NCBI RefSeq assembly: GCF_003285005.1
Contig: NZ_QMFA01000044.1
Location: 1 to 58,516 of the forward strand
DNA from: Paenibacillus sp. YN15
GTDB taxonomy: Bacteria > Bacillota > Bacilli > Paenibacillales > NBRC-103111
Length of the DNA: 58,516 nt
Direction: 5' to 3'
The stretch's first letter is position 1. Each line of letters opens with the position of its first letter. The notes under the pieces were generated by a model. It was not told the DNA's origin. It searched no databases and saw nothing but the letters and a program-made list of their open reading frames with translations. A program made the position numbers and the translations under genes. Positions 1 through 8,295 of the stretch are shown here, piece after piece.

Positions 1-119
1 TTCTATGAACATTTGGAGAAGGATTTCTGCTTCCTTTCTCATGTAAGGTTTGATGCATCGCTAGTGGCTTATTGCCCACCGCTGCCTCATTTCCCGCCAT
101 TTTCGCCGCATATGGCCCG

Positions 120-190
120 GTAAGGGGCGCTCAGTTCCGCTAAAAATTCAAATTCCCGTTTTTACCGCAATAAGAGTCGCTGAGTTCCGT
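120..190. repeat. Interspersed 71-bp repeat, copy 1
   Basis: This segment aligns without gaps to 23735-23805 with 61 of 71 identical bases (86%). It is bounded by CAGTTCCG-type motifs (TCAGTTCCGC near the start, GAGTTCCGT at the end). Related but shorter matches occur at 53.4-53.7 kb. No reading frame is conserved, so it looks like an intergenic repeat element rather than a gene. Confidence 0.75.
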
Positions 191-249
191 AGCAGCAGGC
201 CCCCGCCAAAAAAACGCACGCTGCTGTCATAAATCCAACACTTCCACCA

Positions 250-440
250 CTTGCCCGATTACAAGCACCGCTCTCGCTCCCCACCCGATTACCAGTAACG
301 CCTACTCCCATCACCACCTGATTATGAGCATTGCCTACACCTCTCACCTACCAGATTACGGTATTACCCTCGTCCGCCCAGTTACGCCGTCCACCCCCAC
401 CCAGTTACACTGTCCACCCCACCCGGTTGCAGGTGCCGCC
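250..440. repeat. Degenerate tandem repeat around CCCGATTAC
   Basis: About seven imperfect units carry a CCCGATTAC or CCCAGTTAC core (for example at 253-261 and in the CACCCGATTACCAG, CACCTGATTATGAG, ACCAGATTACGGT and CACCCAGTTACAC variants). Spacing shrinks from about 30 to about 22 bases from left to right. It lies downstream of the RiPP exporter terminator and is probably non-coding. Confidence 0.6.
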
Positions 441-540
441 CTCACCCGCACCTGCCCTCTTACGGGCCGCGGCGGGGTGAGAGAGGTGCTCCTCCGGCGG
501 CTATGCTCCTCGCGGCTCCCCCTTTCCGCGGAGATGCAAA

Positions 541-564
541 AAACCCGCCGGAATGGGCGGGTTT
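541..564 (-). terminator. Rho-independent terminator of the RiPP operon
   Basis: A 9-bp perfect stem, AAACCCGCC / GGCGGGTTT, with a 6-base loop ends on the minus strand in a T run (A run at 538-543 on the plus strand). It lies about 30 bases past the exporter stop codon and marks the end of the minus-strand operon. Confidence 0.85.
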
Positions 565-592
565 GAACGTACTTCATGCGCACACACCATGC

Positions 593-2617
593 TCATGTAA
601 TCTGCCGGATGACTGCATCTGCGGAGGCGGCAGGCTGGTCCTTGAACTGCATCTGGTACAGCCGGAAGTAATGGCCCTTGCGGCGCAGCAGCTCCCAGTG
701 GGTGCCGGTTTCCACTACGGTTCCATGGTCCAGCACGGCAATCAGATCGGCATTCTGGATGGTGGACAGCCGGTGGGCGATGACGATGGTGGTCCGGCGG
801 TGCATCAGCCGGGCCAAGGCTTCCTGGACCAGATGCTCCGTCTCCGTGTCCAAGGCCGAGGTGGCCTCGTCCAGGAGCAGCACCGGCGCATCCTTCAGAA
901 TCGCCCGGGCGATGGCAATGCGCTGCCGCTGGCCCCCGGAGAGCCGGGCTCCCCGCTCGCCCACCTGGGTTTCGAAGCCCTCCGGCAGCTGGCTGATAAA
1001 TTCCAGGGCATTGGCCGCCCTGGCGGCCTGCACAATCTCCTCCTGGCCCGCCCCCAGACGGCCGTAGGCGATATTCTCCAGGATGGTGCCGGAGAACAGG
1101 AAGGTCTCCTGGGGCACATAAGCAATGGAGCGCCGCAGCGTTCCCAGGGGAATCCGCCCCATGGGCATTCCATCCAGCAGCAATTCGCCCTGGTCCGGCC
1201 TGTAGAAGCCCTGGAGCAGGCTGAGCAGGGTGCTTTTGCCCGCTCCGCTGTGACCGACCAGCGCCACCACCTTGCCGGCAGGAACCGTCAGGCTCAGCCG
1301 CTCCAGCACAGGAGCGCCGTCTTCATACGCAAAGGAAACCTCCCGGAGGGCGATTTCGGGAGGCAGAGCGCCGCCGTCGGCCGATTCCCGCTCCGCTCCG
1401 CTGCCAGCGCCTGCCGTTTTCCACTCCGTCCCGCCATCGGCCAACTCCCGCTCGACCCGGCCGCCGACACCTGCCGACTCCTGCTCCGCCCTACTGCCGC
1501 CGTCGGCCAACTCCTGCTCTGCCCCGCCAGCAGCCTTCGCCGTGCGCTGCTCCTCCTGCCTCCCCTGCTCCTCCTCCGGAAAGCCGGGCTCCGCCTTTTC
1601 CTCCAGCACATGGACGATCCGCTCCGCGGAGGAAAGGGAGCGCTGAAACCCGCCCCACAGCCCGGCCAGTCCCGACAAGGGAGCCACCATCTGATGCATC
1701 AGATTGTTGAAGGCCACCAGATTGCCCACGGACATGGTTTGCTCCGCCACAAAATAAGCTCCCAGCCCCATGCTTAAGAAAAAGGTGGCCGAGCCTACTG
1801 CCCCGGACCCCACCTGGAACAGCCCCCGGATGCGGGCCTGCTTCATCTCCAGCCCCATCAGATGTGCGTTCTGCTTCTCATACTGGCGGGTCATCAGACC
1901 GGCCAGGGTAAAGGAGCGGATAATGGGGCTGGCGGAGAAGGTCTCATGGAGAAAGCCCTGCATCCGGCTTAAAAACTCCTGAATCAGCCGGGTGTTTTTC
2001 CGCAGCAGCTTCCCGAAGACTGCCCCGGTTGCCGCAGCCACGGGGATCAGCATCAAACAAATTACCGACAGCCGCCAATTGATGGTCAGCATGTACAAAA
2101 GAGCGGCCACTGCCATCAGGGGCAGCCGGATCATCTGCACCAGATTGCCGCCAATGGCGCCGTCCAGATTTTGAATGTCATTGGTGAGTCTGGAGACAAA
2201 TTCCCCGGAATGGTGCCGGTTGTAATAACGCGCCTCCAGCCGGATCATGTGGGCAAAAACGGCGTTTTTCATATCCCGTTTTACCTGCTGGACCGCGGCT
2301 GTGCCGATGTAGCTGGAGAGATAGGTGAGCAGGCCGTTTATGATCATCACCAGAATGCCCTGGACCAGCAGGCCGGTAATTTTGGCCACATTGCCGCTTA
2401 AGGCCGCATCGGTCAGCTGCTGCAAAAACCAGGTGAAAATCATGGTCATGCCGATGCCGCCCAGCATGTACACTACCAGCTGCAGATACAGCCATTTGCT
2501 CGGCTTGACAAAACGCCACAGCAAACCCACAGGCCGCCGCATCTCGCCCAGCCCCAAAGCATGGCGCAGCTGCCGGAACCGGCTGCCGCGCCGCTTTTCT
2601 TTTTCCACTACGCTCAT
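593..2617 (-). CDS. ABC exporter (half-transporter) of RiPP cluster
   Basis: This 674-residue type I ABC half-transporter has an N-terminal six-helix membrane domain and a C-terminal ATPase. Visible motifs are Walker A GHSGAGKST (about residue 455), signature LSGGQRQ (about 557) and Walker B VLLLDEATSALD. It most likely exports the peptide product across the membrane as a homodimer. I chose the ATG that overlaps the preceding stop as ATGA with an upstream AAGGAG; a longer frame starting at 2728 would run into the previous gene. Unusual is a roughly 75-residue Gly/Glu/Arg-rich repeated insertion (residues about 342-417) between the membrane and ATPase domains, carrying repeats of the ELADGG type, which most exporters lack. 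It is the last gene of the operon. Family assignment is firm; the substrate is inferred from context. Confidence 0.93.
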   Translation of the reverse strand: MSVVEKEKRRGSRFRQLRHALGLGEMRRPVGLLWRFVKPSKWLYLQLVVYMLGGIGMTMIFTWFLQQLTDAALSGNVAKITGLLVQGILVMIINGLLTYLSSYIGTAAVQQVKRDMKNAVFAHMIRLEARYYNRHHSGEFVSRLTNDIQNLDGAIGGNLVQMIRLPLMAVAALLYMLTINWRLSVICLMLIPVAAATGAVFGKLLRKNTRLIQEFLSRMQGFLHETFSASPIIRSFTLAGLMTRQYEKQNAHLMGLEMKQARIRGLFQVGSGAVGSATFFLSMGLGAYFVAEQTMSVGNLVAFNNLMHQMVAPLSGLAGLWGGFQRSLSSAERIVHVLEEKAEPGFPEEEQGRQEEQRTAKAAGGAEQELADGGSRAEQESAGVGGRVERELADGGTEWKTAGAGSGAERESADGGALPPEIALREVSFAYEDGAPVLERLSLTVPAGKVVALVGHSGAGKSTLLSLLQGFYRPDQGELLLDGMPMGRIPLGTLRRSIAYVPQETFLFSGTILENIAYGRLGAGQEEIVQAARAANALEFISQLPEGFETQVGERGARLSGGQRQRIAIARAILKDAPVLLLDEATSALDTETEHLVQEALARLMHRRTTIVIAHRLSTIQNADLIAVLDHGTVVETGTHWELLRRKGHYFRLYQMQFKDQPAASADAVIRQIT
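1365..1590 (-). repeat. In-frame repeat array in the exporter linker
   Basis: Four imperfect units of roughly GCCGCCGTCGGCCAACTCC followed by a TGCTCCGCCC-like stretch encode Gly-Gly / Glu-Arg-Glu-(Leu/Ser)-Ala-Asp-Gly-Gly residues in the inter-domain linker. The units vary in length yet preserve the frame. Confidence 0.6.
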
Positions 2618-3087
2618 AGTGCCCCCCGCTCCTTCCCCCGCCGCATCCGACCCAGCCGCCGCTCCGCCCGCAAATAACCGCGGACCACCCGCGACAGCCC
2701 CGGCCAGCGAACCAGCAGCCGCCCCCACCAGCGGGCCAAGCCTTGGTCCGCTCGAAGCGTAGCTCTGCCCCTGCGAATGTCCGCCAATTTCCCGATAATC
2801 TGTCCGGCAGCCGCCGGGGCGTCCGGGTTCACATTGGAGTCACCTTTGCAGATATACAGCGCCTCTTCCCCTGCCCCCGCTATACGGATCAGGCGGTGTC
2901 CCACCAGCCGTCCGCCGGCTTCCGCCACCAAGAGAATATCCCCCAGGCGCGGCGCTTTCGTCAAAGGAACGAACCGGCAGCGGTCGCCCTCCCGGATCAA
3001 AGGACGCATACTGGTACCACTGGCGGGAAGTTCCAGTTCTCCTTTTTCCCGGATCAGCCGGACAAGGACCGCCGCTTCAGCCTGCAT
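2614..3087 (-). CDS. S24/S26 family (SipW-type) peptidase
   Basis: This 157-residue protein carries the signal-peptidase-like Ser box GTSMRP (Ser26), a second box VGHRLI with His64 where bacterial type I signal peptidases have Lys, and a KGDSN box (81-85). A Ser-His pair is typical of SipW, ER-type and lasso-cluster S24/S26 proteins. No strong membrane anchor is evident. Its place between the PqqD-like gene and the exporter makes it the candidate leader peptidase, especially as the B2 protease of lasso clusters is absent. It overlaps the PqqD gene by 11 bases and the exporter start by 4, so translation is coupled. The leader-cleaving role is inference. The C-terminal third is Arg-rich and unassigned. 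Confidence 0.85.
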   Translation of the reverse strand: MQAEAAVLVRLIREKGELELPASGTSMRPLIREGDRCRFVPLTKAPRLGDILLVAEAGGRLVGHRLIRIAGAGEEALYICKGDSNVNPDAPAAAGQIIGKLADIRRGRATLRADQGLARWWGRLLVRWPGLSRVVRGYLRAERRLGRMRRGKERGAL

Positions 3088-3343
3088 GGCGGATCATTCC
3101 TATTTGCTCCATATGAAGCAGGAATGCCTCAATATCCCCTTCCGCTTCCTCGCTGTCGATTTCATACTGCCGGGCAATATGCCCCGCCAGGGAAGAGACG
3201 GTCTGCGGCTCCTTCAGAAGTCCCCAGCACACGCCGCCCACCTCATTAATCTTGGTAACGGTAAATTGGTCGGGATGCAGAATAATCCATTCCTGATCCA
3301 GCTCCACTGCTTCCGAATCGGTTGCCCGGATATAGGTTGCCAT
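3077..3343 (-). CDS. PqqD-like RiPP recognition element protein
   Basis: The 88-residue size and pattern (conserved ILHP near residue 22, ITKINEVGGVCWGLL-like helix, then a second helix pair ending LLHMEQIGMI) fit the stand-alone PqqD/RRE family, equivalent to B1 of lasso clusters. Such proteins fold as a winged helix and present the precursor leader to the processing enzymes. The start ATG shares one base with the HPr-kinase stop (TGATG) and has GGAAGGAG eight bases upstream. The likely client is the 53-residue precursor encoded at 8771-8932, whose leader has a Tyr-x-x-Pro motif. Family call is strong; binding to that leader is inference. Confidence 0.88.
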   Translation of the reverse strand: MATYIRATDSEAVELDQEWIILHPDQFTVTKINEVGGVCWGLLKEPQTVSSLAGHIARQYEIDSEEAEGDIEAFLLHMEQIGMIRHAG

Positions 3344-4131
3344 CAGCAGATCTCCTTCCAGAAGGCGTCGTTTTTTTGAAAATACAGCTCATATGCGGGA
3401 ATATTGGCGATCAGATGCTGGAACAGCTTCATAATCTTCAGCGTTTCACCGGGCATGTGGGGCCAATAGAATATCTTGCCGAACAACTCCATCAGGGCGT
3501 CGGATTTGCCCAGGGTAACCCGCTTGATCTCGGAGGATTGGCGGAGAAACTGGATGGCCGCCAGCTCGCAGCCGCCGCCGTGATACGGCATTTCCAGGCC
3601 GCTGCGGAAAGGGGAGTCGAACACCGTCACCCGATCCGGCTCCACCTTCAAAATGGTCGCTTCATCGGAGAGAACCTGGCGGGGCAGGGACAGCCAGGCC
3701 ACCGTGGACTTGCCTGCCCCGGAATGGCCGGCGAAGAGATAAGCCTTGCCCGCCTCCAGGACGCAGGAGGAATGGACCAGAAGCCCCCAGCCCTTGTGCA
3801 CAATGTAGGAGCTGTAGAGATTCATCAGCGCATGCTTCAGGGCAAAGTCATCGTACACGGAAACCTGCGCCTGCCGGAAATCCCCGGAGAGCCGAATCCG
3901 GTAATCCGTCCGCCGGAAAAAAATCTCCTCCGCCTCCACCGAAGCGGCTACATCAAAGCTGACAAAAGGCCCCCCGTAGTCCCCAGTCAGCTCCACCTCC
4001 AAATCCGGCTCCCCGCCGGAGGAGGCCTCGAGGACCCGGAACTTGGCGCGGATATAAGCGTCCATCCATTTTGCCTGTGTAAAAAAACGGATATGATGCT
4101 CCCCGACTTTTGTATCAATGATAGATATCAT
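3343..4131 (-). CDS. HPr-kinase-like peptide kinase
   Basis: The 262-residue protein has a P-loop GHSGAGKST (about residues 135-143), a preceding LLVHSSCV strand and a downstream LSDEA box, the layout of the HprK-like kinases found in paeninodin-type lasso clusters, where the kinase phosphorylates a Ser of the peptide. It lacks the N-terminal DRTGG-type domain of true HPr kinase/phosphorylase and is shorter than that roughly 310-residue enzyme. I chose the ATG with AAGGAGGGGG eight bases upstream; a longer frame from 4152 starts inside the previous stop region and lacks a separate ribosome site. The known peptide substrate Ser is C-terminal, but the candidate precursor here ends in Pro and offers only internal Ser residues, so the substrate site is open. 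Confidence 0.88.
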   Translation of the reverse strand: MISIIDTKVGEHHIRFFTQAKWMDAYIRAKFRVLEASSGGEPDLEVELTGDYGGPFVSFDVAASVEAEEIFFRRTDYRIRLSGDFRQAQVSVYDDFALKHALMNLYSSYIVHKGWGLLVHSSCVLEAGKAYLFAGHSGAGKSTVAWLSLPRQVLSDEATILKVEPDRVTVFDSPFRSGLEMPYHGGGCELAAIQFLRQSSEIKRVTLGKSDALMELFGKIFYWPHMPGETLKIMKLFQHLIANIPAYELYFQKNDAFWKEIC

Positions 4132-4148
4132 GAAACCGTCCCCCTCCT

Positions 4149-5162
4149 TCAATTCCCCTCAAAGGATGAATATTTGGCCGTATGCTCGTAAATTTGCTTC
4201 TGGGACATAATGGTGTGCTTCAGGGTGTCGAAAATCTGGAATTTGAAAAAGGAGACATACCGGTAATACTCCATATCCTTGACGCCTGTCTGTTTTTTGA
4301 CAATGGCGGAATAGGTCCATGCTGTCTCTACAAGGGGAAACGGCAAAGACCGGGAAGCGGCAAGCTCCGGAAACAGCCCGCAGGCAATGGACAGGGCGAT
4401 TTTTACCCGTTTGGCCGTTTTGTCCGCCGCCGCCTCCTTGAGCAAACGCCCCAGATCGATGCGCTCCCCCGCTGTCATCAGAATCTGGACAATGTCCATC
4501 ACATACTTCATGGAATCCATCCGGTGGCGCATGCCGTGCAAACAAATAAAATACAGCGTATGGGTGGGGCTTAGCTCCTTCACGTGGCGGTACCCCGCAA
4601 TCGGGGCGGCCTCCTCCCAGAACCGCCGGTCATCCAGGCTGGACCAATTTTTCTTGTCCAAAGTCCAATGCAGCTCCACCGCCAAAGGGTCTTGGCCGGG
4701 TGCGGTGGCTTTGGCCAGCACTACATGATTATGCACCTGCTTATCCTTCTGGAAATGAAGGGCCTCCACACGCTGCTCCGCCCGCCTCAAATCCTCCGGA
4801 TGAACCAGAAGATCAATATCCGAGCTGGGCCGCGCGCCCATATGGCCAAAATAGCTCTCGGCAAGCCGGGGACCCTTCAGCGGGATAACCGCTATCCCTG
4901 CAGCGTCAAAGGCGGCCAAAATTTCCTTTTCCATCTTTTGAATATAAAGATTTTGAACCAGAGACTGCTGGTAATCCTGCTTCAAGGCGTACCGGAAAAA
5001 AGCGGGCGTTTCCTCCAACAGCCCCTTCCTCCGCAAAAAATGGCAAATCTGCGGCCCCACGCCGGACAATCGGATGTCCTTCAGCGCCAGCTCGTAATCC
5101 TGGTCTTCCCACTCGGGAAGAGGCTTACCACTCTCGAATATCGGCTCCAGCAGTGCGATCAA
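4149..5162 (-). CDS. Nucleotidyltransferase-fold protein (NTP_transf_5 type)
   Basis: This 337-residue protein has the nucleotidyltransferase core IPLKGPRLAESYFGHMG followed by RPSSDIDLLV (the DxD metal-binding pair at about residues 115 and 117), and a long helical C-terminus, as in NTP_transf_5 proteins. Members sit in firmicute lasso clusters; in the pseudomycoidin cluster such a protein has, as I recall, been linked to sugar addition on the phosphorylated peptide. It is the first gene of the operon. An ATG at 5189 is also in frame but lies one base from the operator, with no ribosome site. The TTG at 5162 has GGGAGG ten bases upstream and is preferred. Function in this cluster is inferred. 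Confidence 0.82.
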   Translation of the reverse strand: MIALLEPIFESGKPLPEWEDQDYELALKDIRLSGVGPQICHFLRRKGLLEETPAFFRYALKQDYQQSLVQNLYIQKMEKEILAAFDAAGIAVIPLKGPRLAESYFGHMGARPSSDIDLLVHPEDLRRAEQRVEALHFQKDKQVHNHVVLAKATAPGQDPLAVELHWTLDKKNWSSLDDRRFWEEAAPIAGYRHVKELSPTHTLYFICLHGMRHRMDSMKYVMDIVQILMTAGERIDLGRLLKEAAADKTAKRVKIALSIACGLFPELAASRSLPFPLVETAWTYSAIVKKQTGVKDMEYYRYVSFFKFQIFDTLKHTIMSQKQIYEHTAKYSSFEGN

Positions 5163-5189
5163 TGGGCTCAAACCTCCCGGACTATGCAT

Positions 5190-5204
5190 GATACATTTTG
5201 TATC
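5190..5204. promoter_or_regulatory. XRE operator upstream of the RiPP operon
   Basis: Perfect palindrome GATACATTTTGTATC, identical to the one at 8730-8744. On the minus strand it begins eight bases after the proposed -10 box, so a bound repressor would cover the transcription start. The local XRE protein (8408-8644) is the likely ligand by proximity. Confidence 0.82.
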
Positions 5205-5212
5205 GTGATTTT

Positions 5213-5241
5213 ACTTTATTACAGGTCTTTTCCGAAGTCAA
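5213..5241 (-). promoter_or_regulatory. Promoter of the RiPP operon
   Basis: On the minus strand TTGACT (5241-5236), a 17-base spacer and TAAAGT (5218-5213) make a sigma-A-like promoter immediately upstream of the operator. The same order and spacing are seen at the precursor gene. Confidence 0.65.
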
Positions 5242-5266
5242 GGGCAACTGGAAATTTAACAGCAAA

Positions 5267-5284
5267 GGCGCCCTCCCGGGCGCC
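5267..5284 (-). terminator. Hairpin after the glycosidase gene
   Basis: The 7-bp stem GGCGCCC / GGGCGCC with a TCCC loop lies just past the stop codon of the glycosidase. On the minus strand it is followed by a TTTGCTGTTAAATTT stretch, so it is a probable but weak intrinsic terminator that protects the operon promoter from read-through. Confidence 0.6.
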
Positions 5285-5299
5285 AATGACAGCTTTCCG

Positions 5300-8179
5300 T
5301 TATGGCCACAGAACGCCTCTCACATCATAGTCCCATCTGGGAAAACGGGTGGTGAGGCCCTTGGCTTCCAGCGATATTTTGACTCCTTCGCCGACCAGGA
5401 GATCGGGAATGGTTACAGTGACCTTCTCATTTTTCTTCACCGCAACGGTCTTGCCTTGGGAGGAGGCAGGGGCCACCAGCTGCTTGGGCTGGCTTTCGCT
5501 GCCCCAATACAGCATAACAGTTTGCGGCGAATTGTAGCGGGAAACATATTGATGGCTCAGATCATAAGCCTCCCCCGCCTTCAAATCCGCCTCTCCCCGC
5601 AGTAAGCCTGCGCAGGGATTGATGATTTTCCGCCCATTGACGGTCAGCTCATTGTTGCAGGCGCCGGAGAAGGCCAAAAAGGTATACCGTTCGGAAAATT
5701 CGGGAATCACGGTCCCTCCCCAGCGGTATGATCCCGTTTGAGGGGGCAGATTTTTGTTGTAGTTAATATTGGAGACGCGCCGTTCGTAGACCTTTTTCTG
5801 GAAAGCGGCATCCTGGTAATATTCCTCCTTGAAGCTTCCCTTTTGCCTGTAGGGATAGGCCCCCCAGTTAATGACGGCGGTTCCGTCCACATTGGACACA
5901 AAGGTCAGCTCTGCCGTGCCGTTGGCATTCTTCTTCAGCACAGGAGAGGAAATCACCGGCCCTTCGCCCGCCTCCTCAATCATCAGGAAACGGGGGTAAT
6001 CCACCGCATCCACCTGAACGGTTATGGTGGTGTCTGTGGACTTGACCACACCCAGTCCCGAGGTGACGCCGGTAATGGGATCGTAGCTCTGGACCTGGGC
6101 TCCCTTGCCGTTTACATTGGACAGGGTCAGGGTGAACATCTGCGGCGGCAGGGCATAGCGGGCCGGATCGGCTACATTCTTCGTCACATCCCAGACCTGA
6201 GCCACGTCGCGGGTCACCACATAATAGCCGATGGCGAATTTATTGGCGGCCAGCTGATAGGGCAGAACGGCAAAGTCCTGGGACATGTAGATGTCCGGAT
6301 GCTCCTTGGTTCCGTTGCCCTTCACCACTACCTTCGGATTTTTGTGGGTCCATTCCTCCACCTTGAGGGGCCGCGGATTCTCAATGTCCACTCCCGGCTT
6401 CATCAGCTTCGTCACGTTGGCAATGGCGGCCAGCTGCGGGCCTGCCTTGGCCCGCACCGAGTCTGTCAGCACATACTTGGCCTCCGCCAGCGCTGTGAAG
6501 AATGCCTCCGGAATCACTCCCAGGGAACCGTCCCCGCCTTTGGCCGCGTAGATGGTGTAGGTCTGAACGCCCTTATGGCCAAAAAAGGCGAAGCTGCGCA
6601 AGGTGGTTTTGGCGCCCAGGCTGTGCATCAGCGAAGCGTAGCGGGGATCGGTAGCGGCAACTCCCAGGGACTGGATGGACTTGGACCACCCCTGGCGGTC
6701 AAAGTTGCCCTCGGTCATCCACACCTCCGCCTGCTTGCCGTTGCCCGGATTGGCGTACCGGAAGTGCATGGGGAAGGAATTGGGGAAGGGCTGCAAATCC
6801 CGCACCACATTCTCCGTCTTGTACCCGGAAAACCAGTATTCCGGGAAGGAGGCAATATGGGTAGGCACATAATTGGTGCCCGGCACAATTTTGTTGGAGG
6901 AATTGGGCTTCAGGGTGCCGTCGATGGCTCCCAGAGCGTTCAGGGTGGGTTCATCCCGCTTGGCATAGGCTTGGGCGTTGATCATGGAATTATTGTCCAT
7001 ATAACCGGTATAGTAGTGCCGGCTGAAGCCGCTTTGGCCCTCCCATTGCTCCACCCCGTTGTCCCAGGGCCGCTGGTTGGAGAAGCCGCTGATGACTCTG
7101 ACGCCGGGCAGATTATTCTTGGGATTGGCCACCAGCGCCGCCGTATGGGGAAGCAGCACCTCGGAGCCGGTAATTTCTCTGTCCCCCTGCTTATACGTGT
7201 AATACTTGGAAAATTCCAGCTTGGGCAAATAGTAGTTGTTGATGTCCAGGAAATGGGAGCCGAAGGTCATTTCATTCCAGACCTCCAGATCAAACCCGGC
7301 ATCGGCCGGATTTCCCGTGTTCATGATCTTTTTGACAAAAGCCGCCGTATTCTTCACGTAGGCCAACCAGCCGTCCAATGTCTCCTGGGCTGCCGGATTG
7401 GGTGTGCCGTCGGCGAACGCGGTTCCGCTCATGGGCTGAACGATCAGCTTGTTTAATTCAATAGCGCCTGCGGACAGCGCCTTGGGAAGAGGGGCGGACA
7501 GCTTGCAGATGCCGGTGGCGGGATCGCAGCCGGTAATAACCGGATACATGGTCTGATAGGCCATTCCCTTCAATCCCGTATACCCGGGCACAATTCCGTC
7601 TGTTTTGTCCACCTGGATTTCCGTACTGTCCTTGGGGGCGGCCTTCACCAGCTGAACCTTCCAGCCTTTGGTGGGAACAGGGTTGCCGGAATTGGCATTC
7701 AGAAGAATCAGCGGGCGGATGTTGTATTTTTTAAGCGCTTGAAGAATGGTGGTGAACTGCTGCTCTCTGGCCGGGTCCAGCCTTGAAGGGTCATCGTAGG
7801 AGAAATTTCCCCAGTTGATTTCCACACGGGCGGCGGTGAAGCCGGTTTCCGACAGAAGCTGCGCCGTGGCATCCGCTTCGTTGGGATTGACATTGAAGAC
7901 AATCCCCAGGGTTTCCCTCCATCTGTTGGCATCCCAGGTATCCATATACGCCCGCCACGGCGAATAATAAAAGGAATGGGTGCCAAAATCGATTTCCTGC
8001 TGAATCCAGTCAGCATAGGGCATGTTTGTCCCTCCTTGTATCGTGGTGTTCTCCCCAGCGGCAAGGGCGCTCGTATTGGGGAGGATACGGGAATCTGCGG
8101 AGGGATAAAGGACAAGAACCATCATTAGCAAAGAACAAAAAAACAATTTTGCAGCGGGCAGCAGTTTTTTTTCCAACAC
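5300..8179 (-). CDS. Secreted clan GH-A glycosidase with PA14-like tail
   Basis: The 959-residue protein starts with a Sec signal peptide (hydrophobic core in residues 8-26, AxA-type site near SALAAGE). A TIM-barrel glycosidase domain follows, with the likely acid/base Glu303 in VWNEMTFG and nucleophile Glu490 in WMTEGN, the clan GH-A arrangement. The exact GH family is not clear; GH39-like enzymes are the nearest I can suggest. The C-terminal part (about 770-900) has PA14-like features: an NELTVNGRKI strand, a YDLSHQYVSR-like segment and VMLYWGSES. The GTG at 8179 (or TTG three bases on) has AGAGG upstream. The promoter overlaps a GATACA-N3-TGTATC operator, so it appears co-regulated with the RiPP genes although it sits between two RiPP transcription units. 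The substrate is unknown. Confidence 0.82.
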   Translation of the reverse strand: MLEKKLLPAAKLFFCSLLMMVLVLYPSADSRILPNTSALAAGENTTIQGGTNMPYADWIQQEIDFGTHSFYYSPWRAYMDTWDANRWRETLGIVFNVNPNEADATAQLLSETGFTAARVEINWGNFSYDDPSRLDPAREQQFTTILQALKKYNIRPLILLNANSGNPVPTKGWKVQLVKAAPKDSTEIQVDKTDGIVPGYTGLKGMAYQTMYPVITGCDPATGICKLSAPLPKALSAGAIELNKLIVQPMSGTAFADGTPNPAAQETLDGWLAYVKNTAAFVKKIMNTGNPADAGFDLEVWNEMTFGSHFLDINNYYLPKLEFSKYYTYKQGDREITGSEVLLPHTAALVANPKNNLPGVRVISGFSNQRPWDNGVEQWEGQSGFSRHYYTGYMDNNSMINAQAYAKRDEPTLNALGAIDGTLKPNSSNKIVPGTNYVPTHIASFPEYWFSGYKTENVVRDLQPFPNSFPMHFRYANPGNGKQAEVWMTEGNFDRQGWSKSIQSLGVAATDPRYASLMHSLGAKTTLRSFAFFGHKGVQTYTIYAAKGGDGSLGVIPEAFFTALAEAKYVLTDSVRAKAGPQLAAIANVTKLMKPGVDIENPRPLKVEEWTHKNPKVVVKGNGTKEHPDIYMSQDFAVLPYQLAANKFAIGYYVVTRDVAQVWDVTKNVADPARYALPPQMFTLTLSNVNGKGAQVQSYDPITGVTSGLGVVKSTDTTITVQVDAVDYPRFLMIEEAGEGPVISSPVLKKNANGTAELTFVSNVDGTAVINWGAYPYRQKGSFKEEYYQDAAFQKKVYERRVSNINYNKNLPPQTGSYRWGGTVIPEFSERYTFLAFSGACNNELTVNGRKIINPCAGLLRGEADLKAGEAYDLSHQYVSRYNSPQTVMLYWGSESQPKQLVAPASSQGKTVAVKKNEKVTVTIPDLLVGEGVKISLEAKGLTTRFPRWDYDVRGVLWP

Positions 8180-8295
8180 AATTCCTCTCTTTCACGCCCT
8201 CATCCTATGCTATGCCTACAGGCGGACGAGGGACTCCAGTATTTGTCCCATTTGGGGACTTTTCTTTTGGGGGCAAATTGATTATGATATATTAT

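Larger units (their letters stand above)
1..537. other. Left-edge stretch without a recognisable gene
   Basis: No convincing gene is seen here. A frame is open from base 1 to a TAA at 121-123, but its roughly 40 residues match nothing I recognise; it could be the tail of a gene cut by the window edge. The rest holds a copy of an interspersed repeat and a degenerate tandem repeat, listed separately. Several short open frames on both strands follow the repeats, lack ribosome binding sites and look non-coding. Confidence 0.5.

Noticed and set aside
503-1777. Long plus-strand open frame opposite the exporter gene
   Set aside because: It is antisense to a clear ABC transporter, lacks a ribosome site and its product is a low-complexity Gly/Pro/Arg/Leu mixture typical of GC-rich shadow frames.
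5738-7456. 572-residue plus-strand open frame inside the glycosidase gene
   Set aside because: It lies wholly antisense to a gene with signal peptide and catalytic motifs, and no recognisable domain or ribosome site supports it.
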